Shown here in pieces: positions 53,809 through 53,940 of a DNA stretch of 53,940 nt. The translations under genes were made by a program, and so were the position numbers. Origin of the DNA: Candidatus Scalindua japonica (GTDB lineage Bacteria > Planctomycetota > Brocadiia > Brocadiales > Scalinduaceae); assembly GCF_002443295.1 (NCBI RefSeq), contig NZ_BAOS01000020.1, forward strand, positions 1 through 53,940, given 5' to 3'. Position 1 is the first letter of the stretch. The number at the start of each line of letters is the position of its first letter. The notes under the pieces are model-generated. The model saw nothing but the letters and a program-made list of their open reading frames with translations, searched no databases and was not told the origin of the DNA.

Positions 53809-53940
53809 ATGTTAAATAAAATTATACAATACGCCTTACATAATCGCCTAATGATTGTTGTTGCATCAGCGCTGCTTTTGATAGCAGGTATCTACACGGC
53901 TTCTAAAATGGAAGTTGATGTATTTCCTGACCTTACTGCA
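53809..53940 (+). CDS. czcA: RND heavy-metal efflux pump (CzcA/CusA-like), 5' end only
   Basis: 44 codons to the window end: 'MLNKIIQYALHNRLMIVVAS' followed by 'ALLLIAGIYTASKM' and 'EVDVFPDLTA'. This is the first transmembrane helix and the conserved 'DVFPDLT' start of the periplasmic porter domain of HME-RND pumps. It completes a CzcC-B-A order. Metal specificity cannot be read from this fragment. Confidence 0.93.
   Translation, partial: MLNKIIQYALHNRLMIVVASALLLIAGIYTASKMEVDVFPDLTA

Overview
This is an AT-rich window from an accessory-heavy bacterial chromosome. No rRNA, tRNA or other taxonomic marker RNA is visible. The gene repertoire looks most like an anammox-type planctomycete (Brocadiales): an XrtA/PEP-CTERM-style exopolysaccharide (EPS) locus with FemAB-like and secretion-ATPase genes, many GxxExxY proteins, and dispersed 'CAGATTACGCAGATT' repeats. 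That assignment is inference from gene content and composition, not proof.

Layout. (1) 0.0-6.5 kb: insertion-sequence debris (an edge-truncated IS transposase, a decayed IS5-family transposase, an intact IS200/IS605-type element), interleaved with a polysaccharide pyruvyltransferase and an exported beta-helix protein. (2) 6.5-17.5 kb and 18.8-20.9 kb, all minus strand: sugar-polymer genes. These are alanine racemase, two asparagine-synthase-like proteins, an O-antigen-ligase/polymerase-like protein, a flippase, two GT2 glycosyltransferases, a polysaccharide deacetylase and a deacetylase-glycosyltransferase fusion. (3) 17.6-29.4 kb: an island of toxin-antitoxin (TA) modules (an orphan HicB with broken HicA, an unnamed pair, MazEF-like, three HicBA pairs) mixed with remnants (HicA, VapC/PIN, Rpn-type, four-helix-bundle, GxxExxY, aminotransferase fragments) and separated by copies of a composite repeat. 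(4) 27.5-40.6 kb, minus strand: the upstream half of the EPS locus. It has a frameshifted FemAB-like gene, a WbpB/WbpD/WbpE-like set for a diacetamido uronic acid sugar (interrupted by a GxxExxY gene), a polyprenyl-phosphate sugar transferase, a BY-kinase-like ATPase, an XrtA-type ATPase, a chain-length protein, a Wza-type export lipoprotein and, at its head, a frameshifted sigma-54 activator. (5) 40.6-48.2 kb: housekeeping genes (parvulin PPIase, tyrS, CPBP protease, a GcvH-like protein, thpR, gltX, argC). (6) 48.5-53.9 kb, plus strand: a TPR protein with a 39-bp in-frame tandem repeat, then a CzcCBA-type heavy-metal efflux cluster with a His-rich exported protein. The last gene, czcA-like, runs off the window.

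How it fits together. The minus-strand genes can plausibly make, polymerise, modify and export a cell-surface polysaccharide: sugar-nucleotide synthesis (WbpB/D/E-like), initiation (sugar transferase), elongation (GTs), flipping and polymerisation (Wzx/Wzy-like), length control and export (PCP, Wza, BY-kinase), decoration (pyruvyl, deacetyl, amidotransfer) and regulation (sigma-54 activator). The TA/repeat island splits this locus. A stray C-terminal fragment of the aminotransferase gene lies inside the island, which suggests recombination between repeats has moved EPS sequence around.

The most unusual feature is the composite repeat. Its two halves match the first codons and last codons of GxxExxY genes joined by a conserved spacer. 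The dispersed repeats therefore look like deletion derivatives of tandem GxxExxY units, and TA cassettes are spaced between them.
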